From assembly GCA_036504735.1 (NCBI GenBank), contig DASXUQ010000019.1, positions 124,001-188,000 on the forward strand: 64,000 bases of DNA, written 5' to 3'. The number at the start of each line of letters is the position of its first letter. Positions within the stretch are counted from its first letter, which is position 1. Positions 52,983-60,860 of the stretch are shown here, piece after piece. A program made the position numbers and the translations under genes. The DNA is from a bacterium (GTDB lineage: Bacteria; Electryoneota; RPQS01). The notes beneath the pieces are model-generated. The model ran no database searches, was not told the origin of the DNA, and saw only the letters and a program-made list of their open reading frames with translations.

Positions 52983-55289
52983 ATGGCGGTAGTGTCCGAA
53001 CCTAATAAGAAGATGACAGCCGAGGAACTCGAGCGCGAATGGTTTGAAAACGTGTACCGCGGCGACGACATGCCGCAGCTCACATGGCGCGCGGTCATCA
53101 TGGGCTCATTCCTCGGGGCGTTTCTCTCGCTCCAAAATTTGTACGTCGGTCTGCTTACGGGCTGGGGACTGGGCGTGGCCATCACCTCGTGCGTGCTCAG
53201 TTTTACGATCTGGAAGAGCCTGCGCAAGATCATGCCGCGCATTTTCAAGACGGATATGTCGATCCTCGAGAACAACGCCATGCAATCCACGGCGTCGTCG
53301 GCGGGGTATTCGACGGGCGGCACCATTGTTTCGGCCATCAGCGCCTATCTGATGCTGAACGGCCATCATATCGGCTACGGCCTGCTTTCGGCGTGGGTGT
53401 TCTTCCTTGCCGTGCTGGGCGTGTGCATGGCGATTCCCATGAAGCGGCAGATGATCAATGTCGAGCGGCTGAAGTTCCCCTCGGGCATCGCCGCCGCGGA
53501 GACCTTGAAGAGTCTGCACGGCATGGGGCACGACGGGGGCGAGAGCAAGACGGCGAAGACGCTGTTCATGTGGGGCGGCATCGGCGTGCTGGTGGCGACC
53601 ATCCGCGATTGGATCGGCCAACTCGGAGCCTTTGCGTCGCTGGCGGGCAACTACTTCCCGTCGCAGTTGAATCTCTTCGGGCAACGGCTGGGAATTTACA
53701 CGATTCAGTTCGATATGAGCCTTGTGCTGGTGGCCGCGGGCGCGATTACCGGCATCAAGGTCTGCACCAGTTTGCTCATCGGCGCCATTCTCAACTGGGG
53801 TATTCTGGCTCCCGCGATGATGGAGAAACACGTCATCACCCATCCGGCGCCGCATATTCTCACCGAACAGAAGCTCCAGTTTCCACTGTCTGTACCTGCC
53901 GGAAGCGAACTGAGCATGGTGCTGATTTCGGCGACCAATGGGCTCACCTATGATCACGGCAGCGATACCACCGCGATGCGGTTCGTGTGGCCCGCCGCCG
54001 CCACCTACGCCAGCCTGCCGGAACTGGAATCCGCGCTGAATGATCCGATGCTGCCCGATGGTTCGGCGCCCAATCCGTTCCACGGCAAACTCACGTTCAC
54101 CGAACCTGCGCAGACGTTCCAGAAGGGAATGATCGAGGTTGCCGCTCCCGCGCTGATCTACAATCAGGCCCAGCTCGTGATTCCGGAGTCGCAGAATCCG
54201 CAGATCGTTTCCGCCGCACCGCTGCTGAACTTCGCACCGGGCAGTGAGAATGAGCAGATTCCGGGCGGCTACCGTAACATCGTATCGTGGAGTCTGTGGG
54301 GCGGAGCCGCTTGCATGGTCACCAGCGGCTTGCTGGCCTTTCTCTTCGAATGGCGTACCGCCTTGCGCGCTTTTTCCGGTCTGAAGTCCATCTTCTCGCG
54401 GAAGAAGACCGGCGTGGCGGAAGATCCGATGGAACGCATCGAGGTCCCCGGTTCCTGGTTTGCCGGCGGCATGATTTTCGGGACCATCGGCATCGTCATC
54501 CTCGGCGCGCTTTATTTCGAGATCCCCTGGTACATGGGAATCCTTGCGGTGGTGCTCTCGTTCTTCCTTGCGCTCGTCGCGTGCCGCGCCTGCGGTGAGA
54601 CGGATACCACGCCGGTCGGCGCGATGGGCAAGATCACGCAGTTGACCTTCGGCGCGCTGGCGCCGAAGCGGATGAACACCAACCTCATGACCGCATGCAT
54701 TACGGCGGGTGTGGCCGATTCCGCGTCGGACCTGCTCACCGATCTGAAAAGCGGCTACGTGCTGGGTGCCAATGCCCGTAAGCAGTTTCTGGCGCAGTTC
54801 GCCGGCATCTTCATCGGCACGGCCATCACCGTACCGACCTTCTTCCTCGTCGTTCCCGATGTCAGCATTCTCGGCGGCACCCGCTTCCCTGCGCCGTCCG
54901 CTCAGGTGTGGGCGTCGGTCGCGCGGCTGCTCTCCAACGGGTTCGAGTCTTTGCATCCTACGGCGCGGCTGGCGCTGTTTATCGGCGGCGTGATCGGATT
55001 GCTGATTCCGATGGCGGAGCGCATGTTCCCCAAGTACAGCAAGTTCATCCCTTCGGCGATGGGTTTGGGTCTGGCCGTGGTGCTTCCCTTCTACAATTCG
55101 CTGTCGATGTTTATCGGCGGCCTTCTCGCGTATATCTTCATGAAGATGAAGCCTGCCACGGCAGAGCAGTATACCATCGCCTCGGCTTCGGGCATTATCG
55201 CCGGAGAGAGCCTGATGGGCATTTTCATCATGATGCTGCACGCTCTTCGAGACAAACTTCCGGCCTTCCTCGGCAGTTTCCTGCCGTAA
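52983..55289 (+). CDS. OPT-family oligopeptide transporter, large form with insertion
   Basis: 768 residues. Family blocks match the 614-aa paralogue at 46674-48518: SFLGAFLSLQNLYVGLLTGW, QSTASSAGYSTGGTIVSAIS, VERLKFPSGIAAAETLKSLH, RACGETDTTPVGAMGKITQL, TACITAGVADSASDLLTDLK and SGIIAGESLMGIFIMML. Residues about 295-430 are a polar insertion without membrane helices (SDTTAMRFVWPAAATYASLP, PEPAQTF-like turns), which should form a periplasmic loop. The smaller paralogue lacks it. It imports peptides or chelates across the inner membrane; the inserted loop may change substrate choice or bind a partner. Confidence 0.9.
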   Translation: MAVVSEPNKKMTAEELEREWFENVYRGDDMPQLTWRAVIMGSFLGAFLSLQNLYVGLLTGWGLGVAITSCVLSFTIWKSLRKIMPRIFKTDMSILENNAMQSTASSAGYSTGGTIVSAISAYLMLNGHHIGYGLLSAWVFFLAVLGVCMAIPMKRQMINVERLKFPSGIAAAETLKSLHGMGHDGGESKTAKTLFMWGGIGVLVATIRDWIGQLGAFASLAGNYFPSQLNLFGQRLGIYTIQFDMSLVLVAAGAITGIKVCTSLLIGAILNWGILAPAMMEKHVITHPAPHILTEQKLQFPLSVPAGSELSMVLISATNGLTYDHGSDTTAMRFVWPAAATYASLPELESALNDPMLPDGSAPNPFHGKLTFTEPAQTFQKGMIEVAAPALIYNQAQLVIPESQNPQIVSAAPLLNFAPGSENEQIPGGYRNIVSWSLWGGAACMVTSGLLAFLFEWRTALRAFSGLKSIFSRKKTGVAEDPMERIEVPGSWFAGGMIFGTIGIVILGALYFEIPWYMGILAVVLSFFLALVACRACGETDTTPVGAMGKITQLTFGALAPKRMNTNLMTACITAGVADSASDLLTDLKSGYVLGANARKQFLAQFAGIFIGTAITVPTFFLVVPDVSILGGTRFPAPSAQVWASVARLLSNGFESLHPTARLALFIGGVIGLLIPMAERMFPKYSKFIPSAMGLGLAVVLPFYNSLSMFIGGLLAYIFMKMKPATAEQYTIASASGIIAGESLMGIFIMMLHALRDKLPAFLGSFLP

Positions 55290-55334
55290 CCCGGCAGATT
55301 ACCATCCGCAGACGCGGAGAAAGCAGGTTTAAGT

Positions 55335-55889
55335 ATGGCACAAGAAATAACGACGACCACGCTTGATAATTTGATGGCAGCCTTCAACGGCGAGAGCAAC
55401 GCTCGCGCCCGCTACATCGAGTTTGCCAAGGCCGCCGACGCCGAAGGGTACACGCAGGTCGCAAGCCTGTTCCGCGCCGCAGCCCGCGCGGAAGAGATTC
55501 ACGCCAACAACCACGCGGTGGTGATTCGCCGCATGGGCGGCACTCCCGCTGCCGACATCCAGGCCCCCACGGTAAAATCCACTGCCGAGAATCTCAAGGC
55601 GGCGATTGCCGGCGAGACCTATGAACGCGACGTAATGTACCCGCAGTTCATCGCGCAGGCGCGCGCGGAGAATGACAAGGCGGCCGTGCGTACGTTCGAC
55701 TACGCGCTGCATGCCGAAACCGAACATGCCGCGCTCTATGCGGACGCCTTGCAACACCTCGACGCCTGGAAGGGGGGGCCGAAGACCTTCTATGTTTGTC
55801 CGGTCTGCGGCAAGACGGTTACCGAGAAGAGCTTCGACAAGTGCGACGTCTGCGGCGCTCTGCAGGAGAAGTTCGAGACCATCAACTGA
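55335..55889 (+). CDS. Rubrerythrin
   Basis: 184 residues. The four-helix diiron domain carries FNGESNARARYIEFAKAADA and ARAEEIHANNHAVVIRRMGG on one side, AIAGETYERDVMYPQFIAQA and HAETEHAALYADALQHLD on the other (E-x-x-H ligands). The C-terminal rubredoxin-like domain has YVCPVCGKTVTE and FDKCDVCGALQEKFE, four cysteines for one iron. Rubrerythrins reduce hydrogen peroxide in the cytoplasm of anaerobes and microaerophiles. It is the last gene of the OPT run (45 nt gap) and is followed by a terminator. Cu/Zn SOD follows on the same strand in a separate unit. Confidence 0.96.
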   Translation: MAQEITTTTLDNLMAAFNGESNARARYIEFAKAADAEGYTQVASLFRAAARAEEIHANNHAVVIRRMGGTPAADIQAPTVKSTAENLKAAIAGETYERDVMYPQFIAQARAENDKAAVRTFDYALHAETEHAALYADALQHLDAWKGGPKTFYVCPVCGKTVTEKSFDKCDVCGALQEKFETIN

Positions 55890-55918
55890 GTACATCTTTA
55901 GCACTCATGTATACTATG

Positions 55919-55947
55919 AAAAAGCCCGGACACACTCCGGGCCTTTT
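55919..55947. terminator. Terminator after rubrerythrin
   Basis: GCCCGGA pairs with TCCGGGC around a 5-nt loop, flanked by A-run and T-run on the two sides, so it could work in either direction. Confidence 0.8.
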
Positions 55948-56063
55948 CATATGCGGCATTCACGAACGGTAGAAACCACACGCTGTGTCAAACCGTGTAA
56001 CAAACGAAATAGTGAACGAACAAAATATCCGACACCCTTACAACAATTAAGAAAGGGATAGTA

Positions 56064-56636
56064 ATGGTTACTGCAAAGAGGGTTTTTCCGTTTGTTCTGC
56101 TGATGCTGATCGCGTTTGCGCTCAGAGGTACCTCTCAGACACCTGACCCGCAAACGCACCCCATGGACATGCAGATGGGCATGATGTCCATCACTAGGGC
56201 TGTAGCCGTGCTGAATCCTGCCAGTGGCAGCCAGGTTCATGGAACCGTGACTTTTGAGAAGGTATCGGATGGTATAAAAGTGACGGCGGACGTGCAGGGA
56301 CTGGCTCCCGGGCAACATGGGATTCATGTTCATCAGTTCGGCGATTGCAGCAGCATGGATGCCACCTCTGCCGGAGACCATTTCAATCCCAGCCACATGT
56401 CCCACGGCGCGCCCACGGACAAGAGCCGCCACGAAGGCGACATGGGCAATCTTACGGCGGGATCCGACGGGCATGCGCATTTGGAGTGGACCGATCCCAT
56501 GATGTCCTTCATGGGGCCGCAGTCCATCATTGGCCATTCAGTCATCATTCATGCCAATGCCGATGACATGAAGACGCAGCCTTCGGGCAACGCCGGTCCG
56601 CGCATTGCCTGCGGTGTTATCGGCATCGCGAAGTAA
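56064..56636 (+). CDS. sodC: Exported Cu/Zn superoxide dismutase
   Basis: 190 residues with a signal peptide (VFPFVLLMLIAFALRGTSQ). A Met-rich linker (MDMQMGMM) precedes the SOD domain. Metal ligands: GIHVHQFGDCS (two copper His and first Cys), AGDHFNPSHMSHGAPTDKSR (bridging and zinc His), HEGDMGNL (zinc Asp region), SIIGHSVIIHANADD (fourth copper His), GNAGPRIACGVIGIA (active-site Arg and disulphide Cys). It converts superoxide to oxygen and peroxide in the periplasm or at the surface. The peroxide could be handled by the rubrerythrin next door, though that is cytoplasmic. Confidence 0.95.
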   Translation: MVTAKRVFPFVLLMLIAFALRGTSQTPDPQTHPMDMQMGMMSITRAVAVLNPASGSQVHGTVTFEKVSDGIKVTADVQGLAPGQHGIHVHQFGDCSSMDATSAGDHFNPSHMSHGAPTDKSRHEGDMGNLTAGSDGHAHLEWTDPMMSFMGPQSIIGHSVIIHANADDMKTQPSGNAGPRIACGVIGIAK

Positions 56637-56658
56637 GCATCTGCACCGGCGGATATGA

Positions 56659-56686
56659 GAAGCGGGACGCACATTGCGTCCCGCTT
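56659..56686. terminator. Bidirectional terminator hairpin
   Basis: GAAGCGGGACGC (56659-56670) pairs with GCGTCCCGCTTC (56675-56686) around a short ACATT/loop, between convergent sodC and the TRASH-protein gene. Confidence 0.75.
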
Positions 56687-56745
56687 CCGTTTGCACACCG
56701 TCGCTCGTCAGGTCATGCTGCGATTTGACCTGAGTAGTTGCGTCG

Positions 56746-57345
56746 TCACTTCGTCTCGGGGGTCTTGGCGTCCGCCGGCTTCACCTCGGGCGTGGTCGCA
56801 GTCTTTTCCGCTTCCTTGGCCGGGTGAAGCTTGCTCAGAAACTTCTCGGGGTCTTTATTGAACTGGCCGATGCAGCCGTTGCAGCAAAGGCGCACAAGCT
56901 GATTGTTGTAGACGTAATCCACGGCCTTCATCTGGCCGCCGTCGAGCTTCTCGCCGCTGACCACGCAGGTGGTCAGGGGATACGATGCCCGCTGGGCGTC
57001 GGCGATGCCATTGTCGATCTTCTCGAAATACGCCGCCTTGTCCTTCTCGAACTTGCTGACGCAACCGTTGCAGCAGAACTTCACTTCGCGGCCATCATAG
57101 ACCTTCACCACCGGATCGCCCATGCCACCCAGCTTCTCGCCGCTGACAATGCACTTGTCCAGCACATAGGGAACCGTCGCGGTCGATGCCTTGGCATCCT
57201 TCGCGCCATGCTGGCCTGCTGCCATGCAGGAGCCCTTGCCCGAACAACCGCCCTTGCCCTTGCCGCAGCCTTCCCCGGCGAACGCCGCGGAAATCAAACT
57301 CAGGCTGACCACCACCATGAGAGCCATGAGAATGCTCTTCTTCAT
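56746..57345 (-). CDS. Exported protein with two TRASH-like metal-binding domains
   Basis: 199 residues from ATG 57345 behind AAGGGA. Signal peptide KKSILMALMVVVSLSLISAAFA. A Gly/Cys-rich stretch (EGCGKGKGGCSGKGSCMAAG) precedes two similar domains of about 55 residues: DKCIVSGEKLGGMG, then REVKFCCNGCVSKFEKDKAA, and TTCVVSGEKLDGGQ, then QLVRLCCNGCIGQFNKDPEK. Each has C-x-V-S-G-E-K-L and CCNGC-x-x-x-F, the TRASH/YHS-like pattern that binds copper or other soft metals. A low-complexity K/P/T tail follows. Periplasmic metal binding or sensing is inferred; its position beside sodC suggests a link to copper or oxidative stress. Confidence 0.8.
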   Translation of the reverse strand: MKKSILMALMVVVSLSLISAAFAGEGCGKGKGGCSGKGSCMAAGQHGAKDAKASTATVPYVLDKCIVSGEKLGGMGDPVVKVYDGREVKFCCNGCVSKFEKDKAAYFEKIDNGIADAQRASYPLTTCVVSGEKLDGGQMKAVDYVYNNQLVRLCCNGCIGQFNKDPEKFLSKLHPAKEAEKTATTPEVKPADAKTPETK

Positions 57346-57567
57346 CGAAGTCCCTTTCCTTGTTCTGCTGTCTGCAGGAAAACTATGTTGATTTCGTGTC
57401 AAATCGACGCCATGAGTGCCTCGGGCACTGATTCTCCCCATTGCAAGCCTTATGCCGAACACTAAGTCTCGCATTTGCAATGCAATAGAGTGTAAATCCT
57501 ACTTGAACATGATAAGGATTTTTCAGCAAAGATGAAAGCTCTTTTCAATGGCCGCACAGCCGGGTAC

Positions 57568-57598
57568 AAAAAGGCCCCCGAGTGACCGGAGGCCTTTT
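57568..57598 (-). terminator. Terminator of the lipoprotein gene
   Basis: AAAAAGGCC (57568-57576) pairs with GGCCTTTT (57591-57598) with an inner loop; on the minus strand the stem ends in a T-run. Confidence 0.75.
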
Positions 57599-57618
57599 GC
57601 GTGCGGTCAAGCTGCGAA

Positions 57619-58527
57619 TTATTGAGCCGCGACAACTCGGTAAGGAATAGCCCAGCTACCGGCATCGTAAGCGCCGTCAGAAGTGTAAAGGGTGGCGCGG
57701 CTGAGAAGATCCGGTGCCGTCATATGCACCCCAAGGCGCTGTCCAACATCAAAAGTGGCCCAATAGGTGTTGCTGCTGTCTGTGGCCCGCCCCATCGGTT
57801 GCCGGTGCATCCGCGCTTCCCGCCAGACGTGCGGATGCAGGAATGCCGCCACGGTATCGGTAACATTCGGAGTCACACTGACTTCGAGTACTCCGCCTTG
57901 CCGGATTTCCGGCAAGCTATCCCGACGGAACCAGGTGTTCAGCGGGTCCGTGATGTCGGCAATCAATGTGGGCACAAATTCGCCCGCGGAGTAGAACTGG
58001 ACATGCACGGGGCGCACCGTATTGGAATTCGGTGCCGAGGACAGCAGCACTTCCGGCGTGACTTCGTAAATTCTCCAGTTCTCACGCGGGCGGTTGCCGT
58101 GGCCGACGCGCCGGGCGTGAGCCTTGCGGGTCAACGTATTCGCCATGGGCTTGCTGATCACGGTGCGCACGCCTCCGGCGGTGTCAATTACCACGCGGAT
58201 GGTGCCGTTATAAGTAGCCGTGCGGGTAATCGTTGCCAGCGTATCACCTTGAATATCTACCGTGACGTTGGCCCGTGACCGGCGCCCGGTGCGGAACCAG
58301 TTGATCGGCGTTACGGCACTGTCCAGTGGACTCGGGCCGCCATCGCCGTCATCACCCGCCCAGGAATTCACCGCTTCCAGATCGGAATCGTCGGTCATCA
58401 GAGCGGAGAGCGCCGATTGATCGGTATCATTGGATGACGCCGGGTTAGACTCATCTTTGGAGCATCCTGCCAGCACCAACATCCCCAGTGCCACCCCCAC
58501 CGCGAGAACCGTCCATGCTTTCTTCAT
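57619..58527 (-). CDS. Lipoprotein of unknown function
   Basis: 302 residues. The start follows a clear GAAGGAGG. The signal peptide ends in LGMLVLAGCSKDESNP, a lipobox (LAGC) whose +2 Ser favours outer-membrane sorting. Residues about 45-300 include a low-complexity acidic stretch (WAGDDGDGGPSPLD), RANVTVDIQGDTLATITRTA and a set of beta strands (HVQFYSAGEFVPTLIADITD, GGVLEVSVTPNVTDTVAAFL), as in Ig-like folds. No enzyme motif is seen. It stands alone with its own terminator and is divergent from the TetR operon. I do not recognise the family. Confidence 0.72.
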   Translation of the reverse strand: MKKAWTVLAVGVALGMLVLAGCSKDESNPASSNDTDQSALSALMTDDSDLEAVNSWAGDDGDGGPSPLDSAVTPINWFRTGRRSRANVTVDIQGDTLATITRTATYNGTIRVVIDTAGGVRTVISKPMANTLTRKAHARRVGHGNRPRENWRIYEVTPEVLLSSAPNSNTVRPVHVQFYSAGEFVPTLIADITDPLNTWFRRDSLPEIRQGGVLEVSVTPNVTDTVAAFLHPHVWREARMHRQPMGRATDSSNTYWATFDVGQRLGVHMTAPDLLSRATLYTSDGAYDAGSWAIPYRVVAAQ

Positions 58528-58754
58528 GATCCCGCTCCTCCTTCACTTCCGTTTATTGGACAGATTCGTGATCAATTCAAGTTCCCTCCTTTGACACCGT
58601 GTATGGGAGAAGGTTTAATATCCGAGGGCATTGTCCCAATCGTGGAATCCAGCACGCTCCGGCGTGCTGGATTCCGCATACGCACCACGCGGAGCGGGGT
58701 GCCTAGTGTTGAACAGCGCCGACAGTGCGAGCAGCCCAAATCATTCTGACCCAC
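58528..58754. other. Divergent gap with a perfect inverted repeat
   Basis: No gene. It contains the 14-bp palindrome at 58644-58675 and sits between the lipoprotein start and the TetR promoter. Confidence 0.5.
58644..58675. repeat. Perfect 14-bp inverted repeat with TCCG loop
   Basis: GGAATCCAGCACGC (58644-58657), loop TCCG, and the exact complement (58662-58675). It is too far from either gene end to be an ordinary terminator and has the look of a REP-type dispersed palindrome. Confidence 0.7.
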
Positions 58755-58783
58755 TTGACTTTCCCATGTGGCGGTATTATATT
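58755..58783 (+). promoter_or_regulatory. Sigma70-type promoter of the TetR-efflux operon
   Basis: TTGACT (58755-58760), 17-nt spacer, TATATT (58778-58783). Transcription would begin near 58790, about 27 nt before the TetR ATG. Confidence 0.7.
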
Positions 58784-58789
58784 GTCGAC

Positions 58790-58800
58790 TGATTTAATCA
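58790..58800 (+). promoter_or_regulatory. Candidate TetR operator at the transcription start
   Basis: TGATTTAATCA is an 11-nt perfect palindrome (centre T) at the predicted start site. A repressor bound here would block the promoter and thus autoregulate the operon. Confidence 0.45.
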
Positions 58801-58816
58801 ATCGTTTGACTTTACT

Positions 58817-59539
58817 ATGCCCACACCGAAAGACCACCCACACCCCGACTCAGAGGCATCGGCCTTTGCCTCTCTCCGCGAGGCGGCGAATTCCGTGCCC
58901 CCGGAGGATTTACGGCCACCGGACCCGGACAGCCCTCGGGGCCGCATTCTAAGCGCCGCCCGGGACCTGTTTGCCGCCCACGGTTTTGACGGAACCAGTA
59001 CCCGCGCGGTTTCGGAGGCGGCGGGGGTCAACCTTGCCATGATCCACTACTACTTCGGCAGCAAGGAACAGCTTTATGAACGCGTGCTGGCCGGGGCAAT
59101 TATCGAACTGAGGCAGGGTACGGTCACCGCCCTCCCGGAGGGAGTATCGCCTGCCGAGGCGCTGATCACCCTCCCCATTCGGATGATGAGCACGCTGCGC
59201 GCCGACCCCGTGCGCGCGGCGCTGATCCGCCGGGAAATCGCCACGGGAGGCACCTATGCGATCAAGGCGATTCAGGCGCTGGGCGAGCACGGTCCGCTGC
59301 GGCTGGTGGAGATATTTCGCAGCACCTACGGCAATGCCGCGCAGCATGGCCTTGTGCGGGATCTTCCACCGAAGGCCGTACACGAGTGTTTGATGAGCAT
59401 TGCCTTCAGCGCCCTGCTTTTCGGCCCGGTGCTCTCGGCGGTTGCCGGGCGGGACTTTACCGATGATACGGCATGGGAAGAATGGAAAGAAACCTGGTCC
59501 ACCCTGCTGCGGCAGGGATTGCTATTGGAGAAGCCGTAA
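58817..59539 (+). CDS. TetR/AcrR-family transcriptional repressor
   Basis: 240 residues. A proline-rich 40-residue N-terminus precedes the TetR HTH domain: RILSAARDLFAAHGFDGTST, RAVSEAAGVNLAMIHYYFGS, KEQLYERVL. The C-terminal helical ligand domain (about 95-240) has ADPVRAALIRREIATGGTYA and FRSTYGNAAQHGLVRDLPPK, like CerR/AcrR-type C-terminal domains. It is the first gene of an efflux operon; the TolC gene overlaps its stop codon (TAATG). It probably represses the operon until a toxic compound binds. Ligand unknown. Confidence 0.9.
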   Translation: MPTPKDHPHPDSEASAFASLREAANSVPPEDLRPPDPDSPRGRILSAARDLFAAHGFDGTSTRAVSEAAGVNLAMIHYYFGSKEQLYERVLAGAIIELRQGTVTALPEGVSPAEALITLPIRMMSTLRADPVRAALIRREIATGGTYAIKAIQALGEHGPLRLVEIFRSTYGNAAQHGLVRDLPPKAVHECLMSIAFSALLFGPVLSAVAGRDFTDDTAWEEWKETWSTLLRQGLLLEKP

Positions 59540-60858
59540 TGCACTTCACTTCGCGCAGGATGGGATGGCTCGTCGCCGCGCTGCTGGCCTTTGAAGCCGC
59601 CGCCTTTGCACAGGACAGCACGGCCTGGTCCCTGCAGAAATGTCTCGATACCGCCGTGCGCAATTCGCCGCGCCTGCAGGCCAGCCGCAGCGTTGCCACC
59701 GGCGCACAGGCCGCCGCAAAGGAATCGGGAGCGGCGCGTCTCCCAAGTCTCGGCGTCAGCGGCGCGTACTCTTACACCAACAAGGTGCAGGAGATCAATG
59801 TTCCGCTGAACCTGCCGATTCCCGGCTTTGTGCCGCCGCATATTGCCTTCGGCAACGGCAATGTCTATGATCTGGCGGCAACCGTCCGCGCGCCCATCTT
59901 TTCCGGAGGATCGCTGCTCGCCACCGAGCGCGCCAATGCCGCCGCGGCGCAGGCGACCCGCTATGATCTGGCCACGGACAGCCTCGGACTGATTTACAAT
60001 GTGCGCCGCGCCTATTACAATGCTCTGGGAGCTGAATCCCGTTTGAGTGCCGCGCGCAACAGCACGGCGCGGATTCAGCGGAATCTGCAAACCATTATCG
60101 ACGCGCAGAAGGTTGGGGCCAACAGTGAAGAAAACCGCATCACGGCGCTCTCCCGCCTGCGGCAGACCGAAGAGCTGGTAATCAGTTCGGAAAATCAGGC
60201 GCGCGCCGCACGACTGCTGCTGGGAAGTCTCGTGCTGCAGCCCGGTGTGGAAATCGCTCCCGCCGGAGAACTGGACAGCGCGCTCATCGATACGACCGTA
60301 TTGTCCGCCCTGCCTTACGAAACCCGCACCGAGGTTTCCTCGGCGAACGCGCGCATTGCCCAGAGCAGCCACCTCGCCCGCGCCGCATCGGGAAGCCTCT
60401 TGCCCTCCGTGAGTGGAAACGCGGCGTATCATTACGCCAAGCCCGGCCTCGATGTCACCGCTAACCAGTGGATGGACTACTACACTGTCGGTGTAACCGC
60501 GTCGTGGACACTCTGGGATTGGAACGCGCGCGGCTACCGCGTTCAGCAGGCGCGCGCCAATCGCAGCGCGCTGGAATCCCGTAAGCAGGATCTGCTCACA
60601 TCACTTCAGAACCGCTATCAGACTAATAGTGAAGCCTTGAGGGCGGCGCGCGCCGTGCGGGACAAAGCAGCGGAGCACGCCGATCTGGAGCGGCAGCGGC
60701 TGGCGATGGTGGAAGGCCGTTTGAAACTGGGTGCAGCTACCGAAACCGAGTTTCTCGACGCGCAGGATGACTTGACCACCGCGGAAACCGATCTGGCTGC
60801 CACCATTGCCGCGCTAAGAATGGCCGAGGCGGATGTCTTGAATGCGGCGGGGTATTGA
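59539..60858 (+). CDS. TolC-family outer membrane efflux protein
   Basis: 439 residues from ATG 59539, overlapping the TetR stop. Signal peptide MGWLVAALLAFEAAAFA. Two OEP repeats: WSLQKCLDTAVRNSPRLQAS, LPSLGVSGAYSYTNKVQEIN and VRAPIFSGGSLLATERANAA in the first; TEVSSANARIAQSSHLARAA, LPSVSGNAAYHYAKPGLD and SWTLWDWNARGYRVQQARAN in the second. The last 100 residues form the coiled-coil hairpin (TAETDLAATIAALRMAEADV). It forms the trimeric outer membrane channel for the adaptor and ABC exporter encoded next to it. Confidence 0.92.
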   Translation: MHFTSRRMGWLVAALLAFEAAAFAQDSTAWSLQKCLDTAVRNSPRLQASRSVATGAQAAAKESGAARLPSLGVSGAYSYTNKVQEINVPLNLPIPGFVPPHIAFGNGNVYDLAATVRAPIFSGGSLLATERANAAAAQATRYDLATDSLGLIYNVRRAYYNALGAESRLSAARNSTARIQRNLQTIIDAQKVGANSEENRITALSRLRQTEELVISSENQARAARLLLGSLVLQPGVEIAPAGELDSALIDTTVLSALPYETRTEVSSANARIAQSSHLARAASGSLLPSVSGNAAYHYAKPGLDVTANQWMDYYTVGVTASWTLWDWNARGYRVQQARANRSALESRKQDLLTSLQNRYQTNSEALRAARAVRDKAAEHADLERQRLAMVEGRLKLGAATETEFLDAQDDLTTAETDLAATIAALRMAEADVLNAAGY

Positions 60859-60860
60859 CC

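Noticed and set aside
53106-55241. A 711-residue minus-strand open frame opposite the second OPT gene
   Set aside because: Antisense shadow of conserved OPT sequence; no domain character.
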